64,000 nt of DNA from JAICXG01 sp036825615 (GTDB taxonomy: Bacteria; Verrucomicrobiota; Verrucomicrobiia; Chthoniobacterales; UBA10450): the NCBI GenBank assembly GCA_036825615.1, contig DAISXY010000001.1:124001-188000 (forward strand), given 5' to 3'. This document shows positions 37,569 to 46,885 of the stretch, one piece after another (position 1 is the first letter of the stretch; the number at the start of each line of letters is the position of its first letter). Below the pieces are notes generated by a model, which was not told where the DNA came from, did not search any database, and was given only the letters and a program-made list of their open reading frames with translations. The position numbers were made by a program, and so were the translations under genes.

Positions 37569-38759
37569 CTATTTTACCGAAATAACTGGTTTCTCAAGAC
37601 TCACGACGCTCTTCTGCTTCGGCGGCTGTTCGCCCTTGCCAGATATACTCTGGATGAGAACCGACTCGAAAAACTCATGAATCGCGTCGATGACCGTTTG
37701 TTGTTCGCTTTCGGACAACTCAGGGTAGAGCGGCAGGGCGAGCACTCGGCGGCAAAGCGCTTCCGCCACCGGGAGATCCTTCTCGGTATAGCCAAAGTGC
37801 GCCAATGCTTTTTGTCTCGAGAGCGGAAAGGGATAATAAATGTTGGTCTGGATTTGGCGTTGGGCGAGAAATTCGATTAGCTCATCACGCCGGCCTGGCG
37901 TCTCCGCGACGAAGACATGATAGTTACAGGTCACTCCCGAAGGTATCCTCTGAAAAGCGAACCCATTTTGTGCGAGCGCTTGTTTGTAGCGCTCGGCCAG
38001 GATCGTTCGTTGCCGATTCATTTCCTCGAGGTGACGCAGCTTGACCCGGAGGATCGCTGCCTGGAGTTCGTGGAGGCGCGAGTTGACGCCAGCCGAATCG
38101 ATGTGGTCCTTGTCCACCATGCCGAACATGCGCAACCTGCGGAGCTTTTCCGCTAGGTCTGCGCGGTCGGTCACAATGGCGCCGCCGTCGCCAATGGCGC
38201 CGAGGTTCTTGGTCGGATAGAAACTGAAGACGCCAAGATCTCCCATTGCGCCGGCCATGATGCCGTCGATCGACGCGCCATGAGCCTGCGCGGCGTCCTC
38301 GACAATCGGAATCTCCCGCGGCAGATGTGCTCTTAGCCGTCGGACATCAAACACATTCCCAAAAATGTGCACCGGCATGACCGCCTTGGTGCGGGAGGTC
38401 ACTGCTGCCCCGACAAGTTCGGCGTTCAGCAGATAAGTTTCGGGATCAATATCGACGAAGACTGGAGTGGCTCCCGCGTCGACGATCGCCGAGACCGTGG
38501 GAATCGCGGTGAAAGGAGTGCTGATGACTTCGTCCCCGGGACCAACACCCAAAGCCATTAACGCCAGAGTTAGCCCGTCGGTTGCATTGGCGACTCCGAT
38601 GCAATGCGGAACACCGACGTAACGGGCGAACTCTTCTTCGAAGGCTCGAACTTCCGGCCCCAAGGTATAGAGACCGGACTCCAGAACTCGCGCGACCGCC
38701 GAAGCGATCTCGTCCTTATAGACCGCGTGTTGCCTCGATAAATCACAACGCCAAATCAT
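37569..38759 (-). CDS. DegT/DnrJ/EryC1/StrS-family sugar aminotransferase
   Basis: This 396-residue PLP enzyme has IVEDAAQAHGASIDG and FSFYPTKNLGAIGDGG with the PLP lysine at about 184, and CIGVANATDGLTLAL near the N-terminus. Family members aminate keto nucleotide sugars. Its ATG overlaps the stop of the epimerase/dehydratase gene (ATGA), so the two probably form a 4-keto-sugar amination pair, possibly with the LegB-like dehydratase at 47658-48635. A second family member (57337-58458) belongs to the Wbp-like set. Confidence 0.88.
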   Translation of the reverse strand: MIWRCDLSRQHAVYKDEIASAVARVLESGLYTLGPEVRAFEEEFARYVGVPHCIGVANATDGLTLALMALGVGPGDEVISTPFTAIPTVSAIVDAGATPVFVDIDPETYLLNAELVGAAVTSRTKAVMPVHIFGNVFDVRRLRAHLPREIPIVEDAAQAHGASIDGIMAGAMGDLGVFSFYPTKNLGAIGDGGAIVTDRADLAEKLRRLRMFGMVDKDHIDSAGVNSRLHELQAAILRVKLRHLEEMNRQRTILAERYKQALAQNGFAFQRIPSGVTCNYHVFVAETPGRRDELIEFLAQRQIQTNIYYPFPLSRQKALAHFGYTEKDLPVAEALCRRVLALPLYPELSESEQQTVIDAIHEFFESVLIQSISGKGEQPPKQKSVVSLEKPVISVK

Positions 38760-39727
38760 GGTCGTTCCTTTCCCCGGTTCTCTTTGAAATACTGCACCGT
38801 TAGGGGGATGGCTTCCCGTATTGGTGTTCTTTGTCTCGATCCGAGAAAGCTGTTGAGTTTCTCGTCGGAAAAGTTTGCTTCTCCAACGTCGATCTTTTTT
38901 ACTTCCTCAGGGAAAGGTTTGACGGTGAAACCGCCCTTTCCCACAGCTTCCAAGATTGCCTCTAGCAATTCTCGAAGAGATACTTCCTCGCCGCCGACAT
39001 TGAAGATCTGAAATCCTTTCCACTCCTTGCTGGCCAACTGAAGCACGATCTTGGCCACGTCCTCGGCGTAGAGGACGTTCTTTCTGCGGCCCGGGCTCCC
39101 GAAGATTTCGATCGGTTTATCTTGCAGGACGGAATGGATGAAAGAGCCAACCAAGCCGCGCTCGCCATTGATCCGTTGTCGGGGACCGAAACAATTGGTC
39201 AGACGCAGCGAAACGGTCTCATACTGATTTGCTTGACCGTAGATCCGCAGAAAATGTTCCGCCGCCAGCTTGTTAATACCCTGCGGATCGAGCGGTTTGC
39301 AAGGTGTCTCCTCGATAATGTGGGCGCCGGAGGCAGCACCGTATTGGCCGCGGCTTCCCAGGTAAATGACACGCTTGCCGGAGGATTTCCTGAGGGCCTG
39401 AACCAGGTGAAGATGCGAAAGGAGATTGCAACTTGTGTCCATCAGCGGGTCTTGAAACCCGATCAGGTGCCCCGTGAAGGCGATTGCATCGACGATGATA
39501 TTTGCCCAAAGGATGTGCTCTGTCAGGTTCTCTGTCTCTTCGATTCTCTTAAGAACCACAGAATGAAGGTCACCCCGACAGTTGGCGAGGTTCTCCGGTG
39601 TGCCACCTGTTCCTGGAACCAGTCCATCGATCACGCCGACCTGCCACTGAGCATCGATGAAGGTCTGGGCGACGTGGCTACCGAGAAAGCCCGCTCCCCC
39701 CAGAATCAGGGCTCGGTTTCGTTTCAC
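38756..39727 (-). CDS. NAD-dependent epimerase/dehydratase (extended SDR)
   Basis: The start is GTG 39727, overlapping the upstream stop (GTGA), and gives 323 residues beginning VKRNRALILGGAGFLGSH. The SDR NAD motif GGAGFLGS is followed by the catalytic stretch RVIYLGSRGQYG and an INKLAAEHFLR region. Here the usual YxxxK tyrosine is not evident: the motif reads DPQGINKLAAE, with a Gly-Ile in place of Tyr. Either activity is altered or another residue serves. It may make or reduce a 4-keto sugar for the adjoining aminotransferase. Confidence 0.85.
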   Translation of the reverse strand: MKRNRALILGGAGFLGSHVAQTFIDAQWQVGVIDGLVPGTGGTPENLANCRGDLHSVVLKRIEETENLTEHILWANIIVDAIAFTGHLIGFQDPLMDTSCNLLSHLHLVQALRKSSGKRVIYLGSRGQYGAASGAHIIEETPCKPLDPQGINKLAAEHFLRIYGQANQYETVSLRLTNCFGPRQRINGERGLVGSFIHSVLQDKPIEIFGSPGRRKNVLYAEDVAKIVLQLASKEWKGFQIFNVGGEEVSLRELLEAILEAVGKGGFTVKPFPEEVKKIDVGEANFSDEKLNSFLGSRQRTPIREAIPLTVQYFKENRGKERP

Positions 39728-40800
39728 AGCAGCGTTGCTGAAACTGGCGCGCCGTTGCCTCTGGTGAAACGTGCGACGACGCTCTTGGCCAGCGCTACCG
39801 GCTGCCCCAGCCCAATCGGTTTCACGAACCAATCGACGTGCTCAATATCCACGCCCCACCCTTTTTTGAATTTGTAAATCCCGTTCTCCGGGTCGGGCGG
39901 CATCCCACCGAAGTCACACGTATGATAACCCATTCGCTTTGCTTCCGTCAAGATGTGCCAGATCAGCACATGGTAAGGCCGCAGCTTCAGCGCCTCCTGA
40001 AATGCCGCCCAGTAACGAGCCACCAGTGTTCCTTTGTAGCATAGGAAGAGCGCGCTTCCCAGCGTTTTGCCTTCCTGGCGGACGGCGTAGATCCGAGCCA
40101 TCCCGGCACGCACGAGAATCTCAAAAAGCGCCTCGAAGAAGAGCCTCGGGGGAAGTTTCATCGCTGTTCGGTCAGAGACGCTGCGAAGACATTTGTAAAA
40201 CTCGTTCAGACCTTCAGGGGTCGTATTCTCGACTGTTTCCAGACCGAACCGCTGACCCTGTCTGATCTGCGAACGTGTTTCCCCTTTTAGATTCTTCCAG
40301 AGATCGTCTTCGGACTCGGCCAAATCGATCATTGCAGTATAACGTGGGATCGTGTCGTAACCTCTCGATCGAAGGTGCTCCTGAAGAGCGGGATCCCGAA
40401 AGGGAGAAACCCAGATATCAGTCACACCGCGCCATTTCGCGAGCCGCTCCATATGTTCGAGGAAGACGGCGCGCGCATCGCTTACGCCATCTACCAGGCA
40501 GGGGCCACCATAGTCCCAGGTCTGGCAAAAGGGCGACCAAAGGACGCGAGCCGACCGAAGAAGCGATGTCTTCAGTCGGACAAACCGGCCGCTTTGAGAA
40601 AACCGTGGCCAGAGATAGCCGGGGTAGATTCCTACGATGACGCCTTTGTCCTCGGCCACCAAGCACAAGGATCTCACCTCAAAGCCGCGCTCTAACGCCT
40701 CTTTCCATTCCCAAGTATGAGCATAGCTCGAATAAGCGCTCGCTTGCGCAACTGAATTCCAGGCCGGTTTATCCGCTTGCCTCGCCTCGCGAATGATCAT
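39724..40800 (-). CDS. FemAB/GNAT-like acyltransferase
   Basis: This 358-residue protein has the double-GNAT FemAB layout: AYSSYAHTWEWKEAL near the N-terminus, WSPFCQTWDYGGP, a central WKNLKGETRSQIRQGQRFGL, and HTCDFGGMPPDPENGIYKFKK near the C-terminus. The last motif matches the exosortase-associated FemAB proteins and lipid II aminoacyltransferases. In polysaccharide loci they are thought to transfer an aminoacyl or acyl group to a sugar amine. A second FemAB-like protein is encoded at 56213-57337. The donor could relate to the adenylation domain at 1046-2665, which is speculative. Confidence 0.87.
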   Translation of the reverse strand: MIIREARQADKPAWNSVAQASAYSSYAHTWEWKEALERGFEVRSLCLVAEDKGVIVGIYPGYLWPRFSQSGRFVRLKTSLLRSARVLWSPFCQTWDYGGPCLVDGVSDARAVFLEHMERLAKWRGVTDIWVSPFRDPALQEHLRSRGYDTIPRYTAMIDLAESEDDLWKNLKGETRSQIRQGQRFGLETVENTTPEGLNEFYKCLRSVSDRTAMKLPPRLFFEALFEILVRAGMARIYAVRQEGKTLGSALFLCYKGTLVARYWAAFQEALKLRPYHVLIWHILTEAKRMGYHTCDFGGMPPDPENGIYKFKKGWGVDIEHVDWFVKPIGLGQPVALAKSVVARFTRGNGAPVSATLL

Positions 40801-40878
40801 TGCAACTGCGACCGCTACGCTTGTCTTGAAGAATTGGTCCGGATCCTCATTGTTGCAATAGAAAAGCAGTCCTTGGTC

Positions 40879-42267
40879 CTATTGCACGGCAGCCGCCGAC
40901 TGCCGAACCATGGTGGTCGGGGCCTGTGGATCTGCCAAAAGTCCCAAGTGGCGGAAAATTGCCTCCCATTCCCTGCTCGTTGAATGCAAGTCCATTTCCC
41001 TCGCGGCACGTGAAGCGGCGGCTGAGAACCGCGCCCAAGTCACATCATCTGTCAAGAGATTTGCGATCTTTGCCGCAAAAGATTCAGGCGCCAGATCTCC
41101 AACCAAATATCCGTTAACTCCGTCCGCGACCAGCATCCCTAATTCGCCAACATCCGGAACCACTGCCGGCAAGCCGGCCATCATCGCTTCTACGAGCGAC
41201 ATTGCGAGACCTTCGCTCTCAGATGTGAGGACAAACACCCTGGCACGCTTCAGCCACCACCCAATGTCATCCTGATGACCCGCAAACTTAATGGCCTCGG
41301 CAAGGCCCAACTCCTCGGTCAATTTGCGGAGATCGTTCTCGTCTTCTCCAGAGCCTACGATCGCTGCCTGAACGCAAAACCCGCTGTTCCTGAGAGCCTC
41401 TACCGTTCTGATAAATATGTCGATGCGTTTGACGCTGTAGAGACGAGCAAGAATCATGATGTCGAAAAGCTTGGACTCACCGCGGTATTGAAGTGGGGAG
41501 GCGTCGATCCCTCCCGGAATCAGGCTGATCAGGGTCTTGACCCCGAATTGGCGAAAGAAATGCGCAGTCTTGGGCCCCTTCGCCACAATGCAGTCGAACC
41601 GCCTCACGGCGGCTAACAATTGTCTTTCGAGGACGGGATCGGGACGTCTTAGCAATCGAAACCAGGATCCGGTTCGGTAGCCGCCCCCGATCACTTCGTT
41701 TGGACCCGCGCAGGAAAGATAGACTGACTTGGCGCCGACGAGCAACGCCAACATCTGGGCGGCCAACCCGTTCGCCAACAAATGGTATCCACCGATAACG
41801 TTGGGGCGAATGCGAACTGCGACCAACCCAAACATCAGAAGCCGGGCCGGAGTGTCGCCCAGGGTCTTGCACAACCAACGAGGAGGGGCGAGATGATGAA
41901 CTTTCTCCATCGGCACGATTTCTCGAGTACAAACGATGTAGATCGCCTTCGTCCGCTCACAGCCAACGAGCGGGCGAATCTTGTTCATGAGCCAGTTATC
42001 AGAGTAAAAGGTTCCAGTTAGAAGAATGGTTACACCATCAGCTTCGCGTTTTGTCGTAGGCTTGATCCAGCGGCGCCATGCTTGAAGCAAGGAAAGCACA
42101 AGAAGATGAATCGCAACCCCAAGGCGAAAGCAAATGCGCGCCATCCAGATCTGGGCAAGCCCACCTGTTGATGCTCTGGCTATCGCCCCAGCCTGATTCT
42201 CTTGCGGTACCACGGTTTTTTTAATAGGTGACGCATTCATGTCGGGGTAAAAAAGCTCGATTGGCAT
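40879..42267 (-). CDS. family 4 glycosyltransferase
   Basis: A 462-residue GT-B protein with DGVTILLTGTFYSDNWLMNK in the N-terminal half, LFDIMILARLYSVKRIDIFI at the inter-domain hinge and LTSESEGLAMSLVEAMMAGL carrying the E-x7-E pair. Ahead of the first Rossmann domain are about 75 extra residues including a hydrophobic stretch (GVAIHLLVLSLLQAW) that may attach it to the membrane. The gene lies 26 bases after the flippase gene. Confidence 0.9.
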   Translation of the reverse strand: MPIELFYPDMNASPIKKTVVPQENQAGAIARASTGGLAQIWMARICFRLGVAIHLLVLSLLQAWRRWIKPTTKREADGVTILLTGTFYSDNWLMNKIRPLVGCERTKAIYIVCTREIVPMEKVHHLAPPRWLCKTLGDTPARLLMFGLVAVRIRPNVIGGYHLLANGLAAQMLALLVGAKSVYLSCAGPNEVIGGGYRTGSWFRLLRRPDPVLERQLLAAVRRFDCIVAKGPKTAHFFRQFGVKTLISLIPGGIDASPLQYRGESKLFDIMILARLYSVKRIDIFIRTVEALRNSGFCVQAAIVGSGEDENDLRKLTEELGLAEAIKFAGHQDDIGWWLKRARVFVLTSESEGLAMSLVEAMMAGLPAVVPDVGELGMLVADGVNGYLVGDLAPESFAAKIANLLTDDVTWARFSAAASRAAREMDLHSTSREWEAIFRHLGLLADPQAPTTMVRQSAAAVQ

Positions 42268-42293
42268 GGCAGGTTACAACAAGTTTTCACACT

Positions 42294-43949
42294 TTAGATG
42301 CTGTGAGCCACCGGTAATCGTCGATCGGCTTCCCGGGAAAGGGAAGAACGCCGACTGAGACGATCGAGGATCGTGTGTTTTAGGGCTACCGGAAGCACCT
42401 TCCGCCAATATACAAACGCTAAAACAGGACACCCAGCAGCCAAGCCGGCGGCCAGGCCAATAAGCTGAGATCTTGCAAAGCAAAATCGGCACACGAGCAG
42501 GATGATGACAAAGGGCAGCAGATGGAGAATCGGTTTCCATGACACGGTCCAAACGTACTCGCCTAGACGCATGCTCAGTCGGCGACAAACGACGATGGAA
42601 TTGTAGACCATGCCGGTAAGAGCGAAAGGCACGCTGACCCCGAGAGCAGCTCCGATGACTCCAAGATGGAGCGGACCGAGGGCCACGTAAACGAGGAGCG
42701 CCGCCAATCCCGACGCGATGCATTGGGCAACACCGGGACGACCGTGGGAGTTAAGACCGGCAAGGACACAGAGCATCGGGGTCTGGGCCAGTGGGCCAAA
42801 AGAGCCGAGAGTCAGGACCGCCACCAGCAAGCCGGCAGCATATCGGGGGCCCATCCAGAGTTGCATGACGGCGCCACCGAAAATCGTGAGGACGATCACC
42901 GCCGGCAAAATAATGTAGAGGGTATAGCGGACTGACTTGATCAACAGGCTCCGGATCGCGGCTATATCGCCTGCGCCTTCCAGCGAACTGACGGTAGGAA
43001 TCAGTGCCATGGTCATGCGGCGAACCAGCGAGTCGATCTGCCGGATCAGAGCGCGGGGGCGCGCGAAGAGAGCAAGAGCCGCAGGGCCCAGATAGGCGAC
43101 CATCAGGGTGCTCGTGGCCGAATTCAAGAGCATGTTGGAAATGCTCGGAACGAGAATCTTGGCGCCATAGACATAAAGCTCACCGATTGTCGCCCGGTTG
43201 ACCAGCGAGGGGGTTAGCCTGAGCCCCTTGCAGACGCGATAAGCAATCACAACACGTCCAGCCTGACCGCAAGTCTCTCCAATCAGAGTGATCACCGCGA
43301 GGGAAAGCAACCCTCCCCCCATTACCAAGGCCCCGATCATTGCGGCAGTGGTTGCGAACTGCCAGCCGCCCCGGTTGATGTTCAGCAAATCCCAGCGATG
43401 GCAACCGGCGACGACCCCGTTATAGGCACCAAGAGCTGTCTGCACACAAAGGGAAGCACCAAGACAAAAAACAGCGGCGCGTGCTCCAAACACATGCGTC
43501 CCCAGCTGGTCGGAAAACAAGTACGGGAGCAGTGCGGAAAGACCGCCACTGAGGATCAGGATCAATGTGCCTGACAAGGCCAGAATCATCGTCGCCGAGG
43601 TAACGATCCGTTTAATCGAAGAAATATCTTGGATGGCCCAATACCGGGCCACATAGCGGTTCACCGACCCGGTAATACCAGCCTCAATAAACTGGAAGTA
43701 GGCTACGAGCGACCAGGCAAAATCCCAGAGACCAAGCACCGCCTGACCAAGATGATGGTCGATCATCCGCGGCATGATGAAACCGGCCACGATGAAGACC
43801 ATCTGACCGCCCCAACTGAAAAGGACGTTGCTCACCAGTTGTTGCCGACCAGTCAGATCCTGCGCAGGCAGCGCGCCAGCCTCGGCCATTCCCGCGCCCG
43901 GCAGATCAGGCAATGGGGTGGCTTTTTTGGTGACAGACGTATCACTCAT
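42294..43949 (-). CDS. wzx: polysaccharide flippase (Wzx-like)
   Basis: This 551-residue protein has about fourteen hydrophobic segments, starting with LVSNVLFSWGGQMVFIVAGF and MIDHHLGQAVLGLWDFAWSL, typical of the MATE/MOP Wzx group. It would move the undecaprenyl-diphosphate-linked repeat unit across the inner membrane for polymerisation by the Wzy-like protein at 48665-50071. It overlaps the sulfotransferase gene by 4 bases, so translation is probably coupled. Confidence 0.88.
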   Translation of the reverse strand: MSDTSVTKKATPLPDLPGAGMAEAGALPAQDLTGRQQLVSNVLFSWGGQMVFIVAGFIMPRMIDHHLGQAVLGLWDFAWSLVAYFQFIEAGITGSVNRYVARYWAIQDISSIKRIVTSATMILALSGTLILILSGGLSALLPYLFSDQLGTHVFGARAAVFCLGASLCVQTALGAYNGVVAGCHRWDLLNINRGGWQFATTAAMIGALVMGGGLLSLAVITLIGETCGQAGRVVIAYRVCKGLRLTPSLVNRATIGELYVYGAKILVPSISNMLLNSATSTLMVAYLGPAALALFARPRALIRQIDSLVRRMTMALIPTVSSLEGAGDIAAIRSLLIKSVRYTLYIILPAVIVLTIFGGAVMQLWMGPRYAAGLLVAVLTLGSFGPLAQTPMLCVLAGLNSHGRPGVAQCIASGLAALLVYVALGPLHLGVIGAALGVSVPFALTGMVYNSIVVCRRLSMRLGEYVWTVSWKPILHLLPFVIILLVCRFCFARSQLIGLAAGLAAGCPVLAFVYWRKVLPVALKHTILDRLSRRSSLSREADRRLPVAHSI

Positions 43950-44851
43950 TCGTAACCGTTTTCCCGGTTGGCAACTCCGGCTGCCTTCTCAAATATGTGC
44001 AAGTCGGCTGCGCACAACTCGTGCCGCCATTTCTCGTCGCACCGAATGTCTCTCGAGGCCGCAAGCCGCATCTCGTTTCCAAGAATATGCAGATTCGACC
44101 GCGAGCGATTCCCATTGTTTTCTGCGGGGAGACCTGCGAATCGCACAATGCTGTTTCGCATTTCACGAGGGTTGCGACACAAATCTTCATACCGAACCGT
44201 CAGGACATTCGGTTGCGGGAGAACTGCCCGGGCCCGTTTACAGGCAAGATCGGCAAGAGACCACTCCCGAACAGCTGCGGCCATTCCCACGCGATTGTGC
44301 TTCATGTAGGAGTTGGCGACGCCACGACCATCTCGCATGAGGTGAATCGCCTTGATGTTCCAGAATGAGCTCTTCTGGAAGTGCACCAATCGTTCCGGAT
44401 CTTTGGAAGCATCAAGGAAGATTTGGCCCCTTTGAATTCGGGTGATGAGGTCGATGAGCAAGCGATTCTGCTCAAGGACAGCGCTCAGCTTCGAGCGAAA
44501 AGGCGGCCAGGCTCTTAGCAACCAGCTGCCGGCACATCTGAAGGACGAATGTCGTACTTCCCAGGTCGCGAGCTGCCCGAATACACGCCCGTCGTGCCTG
44601 AGGTGAGTGCCGAAGCGATTCAGTGAAAACCGGCGCGCCCGCGCATTCATCTCCTGTTCTACGCTGCTCCAAAAACTGCACTGGCAAAGAATCGACCCGC
44701 AGGAACAAAAGTACTGACCCGGATCCCCCATCGACGAAGCCTTGAGTTCCCCGACCGTCGCGATCCGGGGGTGATCCGCGAGAAGAATCGTGAGAAGCGT
44801 CGATCCACTGTAACTGGGAGAAAGAATGTAAAGGAGTTCTCTCGTGCTCAT
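43946..44851 (-). CDS. PAPS-dependent sulfotransferase
   Basis: The start ATG 44851 overlaps the methyltransferase stop (ATGA) and gives 301 residues. LLYILSPSYSGSTLLTILLA at the N-terminus is the 5'-phosphosulfate-binding loop, and AIHLMRDGRGVANSYMKHN is the 3'-phosphate-binding strand with the usual Arg-Asp-Gly-Arg. LTVRYEDLCRNPRE is a third sulfotransferase motif. It implies that the glycan, or a lipid intermediate, carries sulfate esters. A longer reading from 44908 overlaps the upstream gene needlessly. Confidence 0.88.
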   Translation of the reverse strand: MSTRELLYILSPSYSGSTLLTILLADHPRIATVGELKASSMGDPGQYFCSCGSILCQCSFWSSVEQEMNARARRFSLNRFGTHLRHDGRVFGQLATWEVRHSSFRCAGSWLLRAWPPFRSKLSAVLEQNRLLIDLITRIQRGQIFLDASKDPERLVHFQKSSFWNIKAIHLMRDGRGVANSYMKHNRVGMAAAVREWSLADLACKRARAVLPQPNVLTVRYEDLCRNPREMRNSIVRFAGLPAENNGNRSRSNLHILGNEMRLAASRDIRCDEKWRHELCAADLHIFEKAAGVANRENGYE

Positions 44852-45597
44852 GATCCGCGACCAGGCGTATAGGCTAAAGCCGCTTTCTTGCGGAAGACAT
44901 AGGTGCATTCCGAAAGAATCAGAGTAAGCCTGCCGAAGCTAACAATTCGAACAAACCACTCGCCGATTGTGATGAGACGATCTCCGATCCCGAGTTTTTC
45001 CCGAAAGCGAAGCTGAATTTTCGATTCGAACATCTGGCAGAGCTCGGTGCAAAGCTCCTTTTGTTTCGCGAAAGCCTCCAGCCGATGGGGTCCAATCGCG
45101 CGTCGAAAGAAAGTGCGGAAGGGAATAACTCCCGGACTCCCGAACCGGTGGCCGTAAAGACCTCTGTAGACGAGGCAATGAAACCAGTAGGGCGTGAGAC
45201 GAACGATCGTCGCCTTAACGGAATTGCGGTTGGGGATTTTAATCAGGAGCAAACCGCCGGGCTTTAGTGCCCCAACGAACCGCTCCAGAGCCATCTCGGG
45301 CCGAGGCAGGTGTTCAAGCACATCCCAGCACACGATCAGGTCGAAGGTGTCGGCGGGAAATTCGTAGGTCTGCAGATCGCCAACGATCCGTTCGGATAAG
45401 ATTCGGTTCGCATCCAGTTCGCGCTGCGAAATATCGAGTCCGGTGATTTGACTTTCGGCAGGCAGCTTAATGTTTGTGACCGAGCCGCAACCGGCTTCGA
45501 GAATCCTCGGCGCCGTGGTCAAACCGGAAAGAGTCGAGGCAATGAGACGTTCCAGGCCGGCACGATCGAAGATGGTGATGCCAATGTTTCTCAGCAT
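44848..45597 (-). CDS. class I SAM-dependent methyltransferase
   Basis: This 249-residue protein has motif I RILEAGCGSVTNI (about 31-43), ITGLDISQRELDAN, and FDLIVCWDVLEHLPRPEMAL with the post-motif LKPGGLLLIKIPNRN. The C-terminal 80 residues contain hydrophobic stretches (WFVRIVSFGRLTLILS). It is probably a sugar or lipid-linked glycan O-methyltransferase. It precedes and overlaps the sulfotransferase gene. Confidence 0.87.
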   Translation of the reverse strand: MLRNIGITIFDRAGLERLIASTLSGLTTAPRILEAGCGSVTNIKLPAESQITGLDISQRELDANRILSERIVGDLQTYEFPADTFDLIVCWDVLEHLPRPEMALERFVGALKPGGLLLIKIPNRNSVKATIVRLTPYWFHCLVYRGLYGHRFGSPGVIPFRTFFRRAIGPHRLEAFAKQKELCTELCQMFESKIQLRFREKLGIGDRLITIGEWFVRIVSFGRLTLILSECTYVFRKKAALAYTPGRGS

Positions 45598-45652
45598 CTA
45601 GTCAGAAGATCGGTTAGACCAGCGAAATGGTTCAAACTCCGAGACGACAAAC

Positions 45653-46876
45653 CTATGATGACGGACGCGCGCTTCCAGCCAGGCACGAACGGTAGATTTG
45701 CTCTAATCTGGTCGTCGCTGCAGCGAAGGAGAACTTCTCGATTGTCTTATTTCTTGCGTTCTCACCGAACATTGCTCGTTTCCGCGGTTCCCGCAGGAGC
45801 TCGCAAACCGGTACTGTCGCCTCCTCCACATCTTGCACCGAGACAACAAACCCATCCTCTCCATCTGATATAATCATACGATTGTCCGCGACGTCTGAAA
45901 CAACAGCCGGTATGCCACAGGCCATGGACTCGAGAACAACATTGGGAGTGCCTTCACGATTGGAAAGAAGGACCGTGACATCAGAGGCGTTATAGACGGA
46001 CGGCATGTCCTTGCGGTGGCCAAGGAATAGACAGCGACCTTGTAATCCCAAGGATCGCGCCAACTCAATCATCTCCGCCTTGTAATCATGACTCGCCGCG
46101 GAGTCGTCCCGAAACGGTTCTCCTACGATGAGGAAAAACGTTTCAGGAAAAGCCGCGCGCACCCGGGCCGCCATTTGGAGAAAGGCGGCATGTCCTTTCT
46201 GGCGTTTGAAGCTGCCGACCATCGTCACGACGCCAGCGGTGCCGTCAATCCCTAACTCGCGGCGAAGAGTCATGCCGGCTGCGCGATCCGGTCTGAACCG
46301 CCCGGTATCGACACCGTTGGAAACCACTTTAATCCGCGATTCATCCAAGCCGAGCGTACGGATGTTAAAGGCTTTTCCCGCATGAGAGTTAGCCACCATG
46401 ACATCAAAGAGTGGTTGAGTAAGACGTAAGGCCGCGTGGTGCAGGGGACGGCGGACGTAATCCGTGTTTCGTTCCGAGGCGATCACGACCGGCACGCGAG
46501 CGAGGGGCGCGGCCAACCGGGCCACAATCTCAGCATCTAGGAGAAACCCATGGATGACATCTACCTGTCGCTGTCGAAGAACATGCGCAACGCGCCAGAT
46601 CGTCGTGATGTCAAAGCGATTTCGCTTTTCCACCACGCAAAGGTCTTCCTCAGGTCGACGAAGGACCGCCCCCAGAGGGACCTTCGGCGAGAGCGAACAA
46701 GCAAAAGGAATCACTCGGCTCCGGTCGAAAGCACGCACCAGTTCAACTACCTGTCGTTCAGCTCCCCCGTACTCCAGACTGCTGATGAGTAAACAGACCG
46801 AGATCGGCCGATCAGTCCCCTTAACAACCGCCCGTGGGGACCGTCCGAGAGTCTCTTCGCCACTGAATCCGAGCAT
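45653..46876 (-). CDS. family 4 glycosyltransferase
   Basis: This 407-residue GT-B enzyme has ISVCLLISSLEYGGAERQVV near the N-terminus, GTAGVVTMVGSFKRQKGHAA at the start of the donor domain and NREGTPNVVLESMACGIPAVV with the E-x7-E pair. It follows the nucleotidyltransferase gene by 9 bases and is 55 bases before the methyltransferase gene. It has no membrane segments and is likely a cytoplasmic repeat-unit glycosyltransferase. Confidence 0.9.
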   Translation of the reverse strand: MLGFSGEETLGRSPRAVVKGTDRPISVCLLISSLEYGGAERQVVELVRAFDRSRVIPFACSLSPKVPLGAVLRRPEEDLCVVEKRNRFDITTIWRVAHVLRQRQVDVIHGFLLDAEIVARLAAPLARVPVVIASERNTDYVRRPLHHAALRLTQPLFDVMVANSHAGKAFNIRTLGLDESRIKVVSNGVDTGRFRPDRAAGMTLRRELGIDGTAGVVTMVGSFKRQKGHAAFLQMAARVRAAFPETFFLIVGEPFRDDSAASHDYKAEMIELARSLGLQGRCLFLGHRKDMPSVYNASDVTVLLSNREGTPNVVLESMACGIPAVVSDVADNRMIISDGEDGFVVSVQDVEEATVPVCELLREPRKRAMFGENARNKTIEKFSFAAATTRLEQIYRSCLAGSARPSS

Positions 46877-46885
46877 GGGAAAGAG

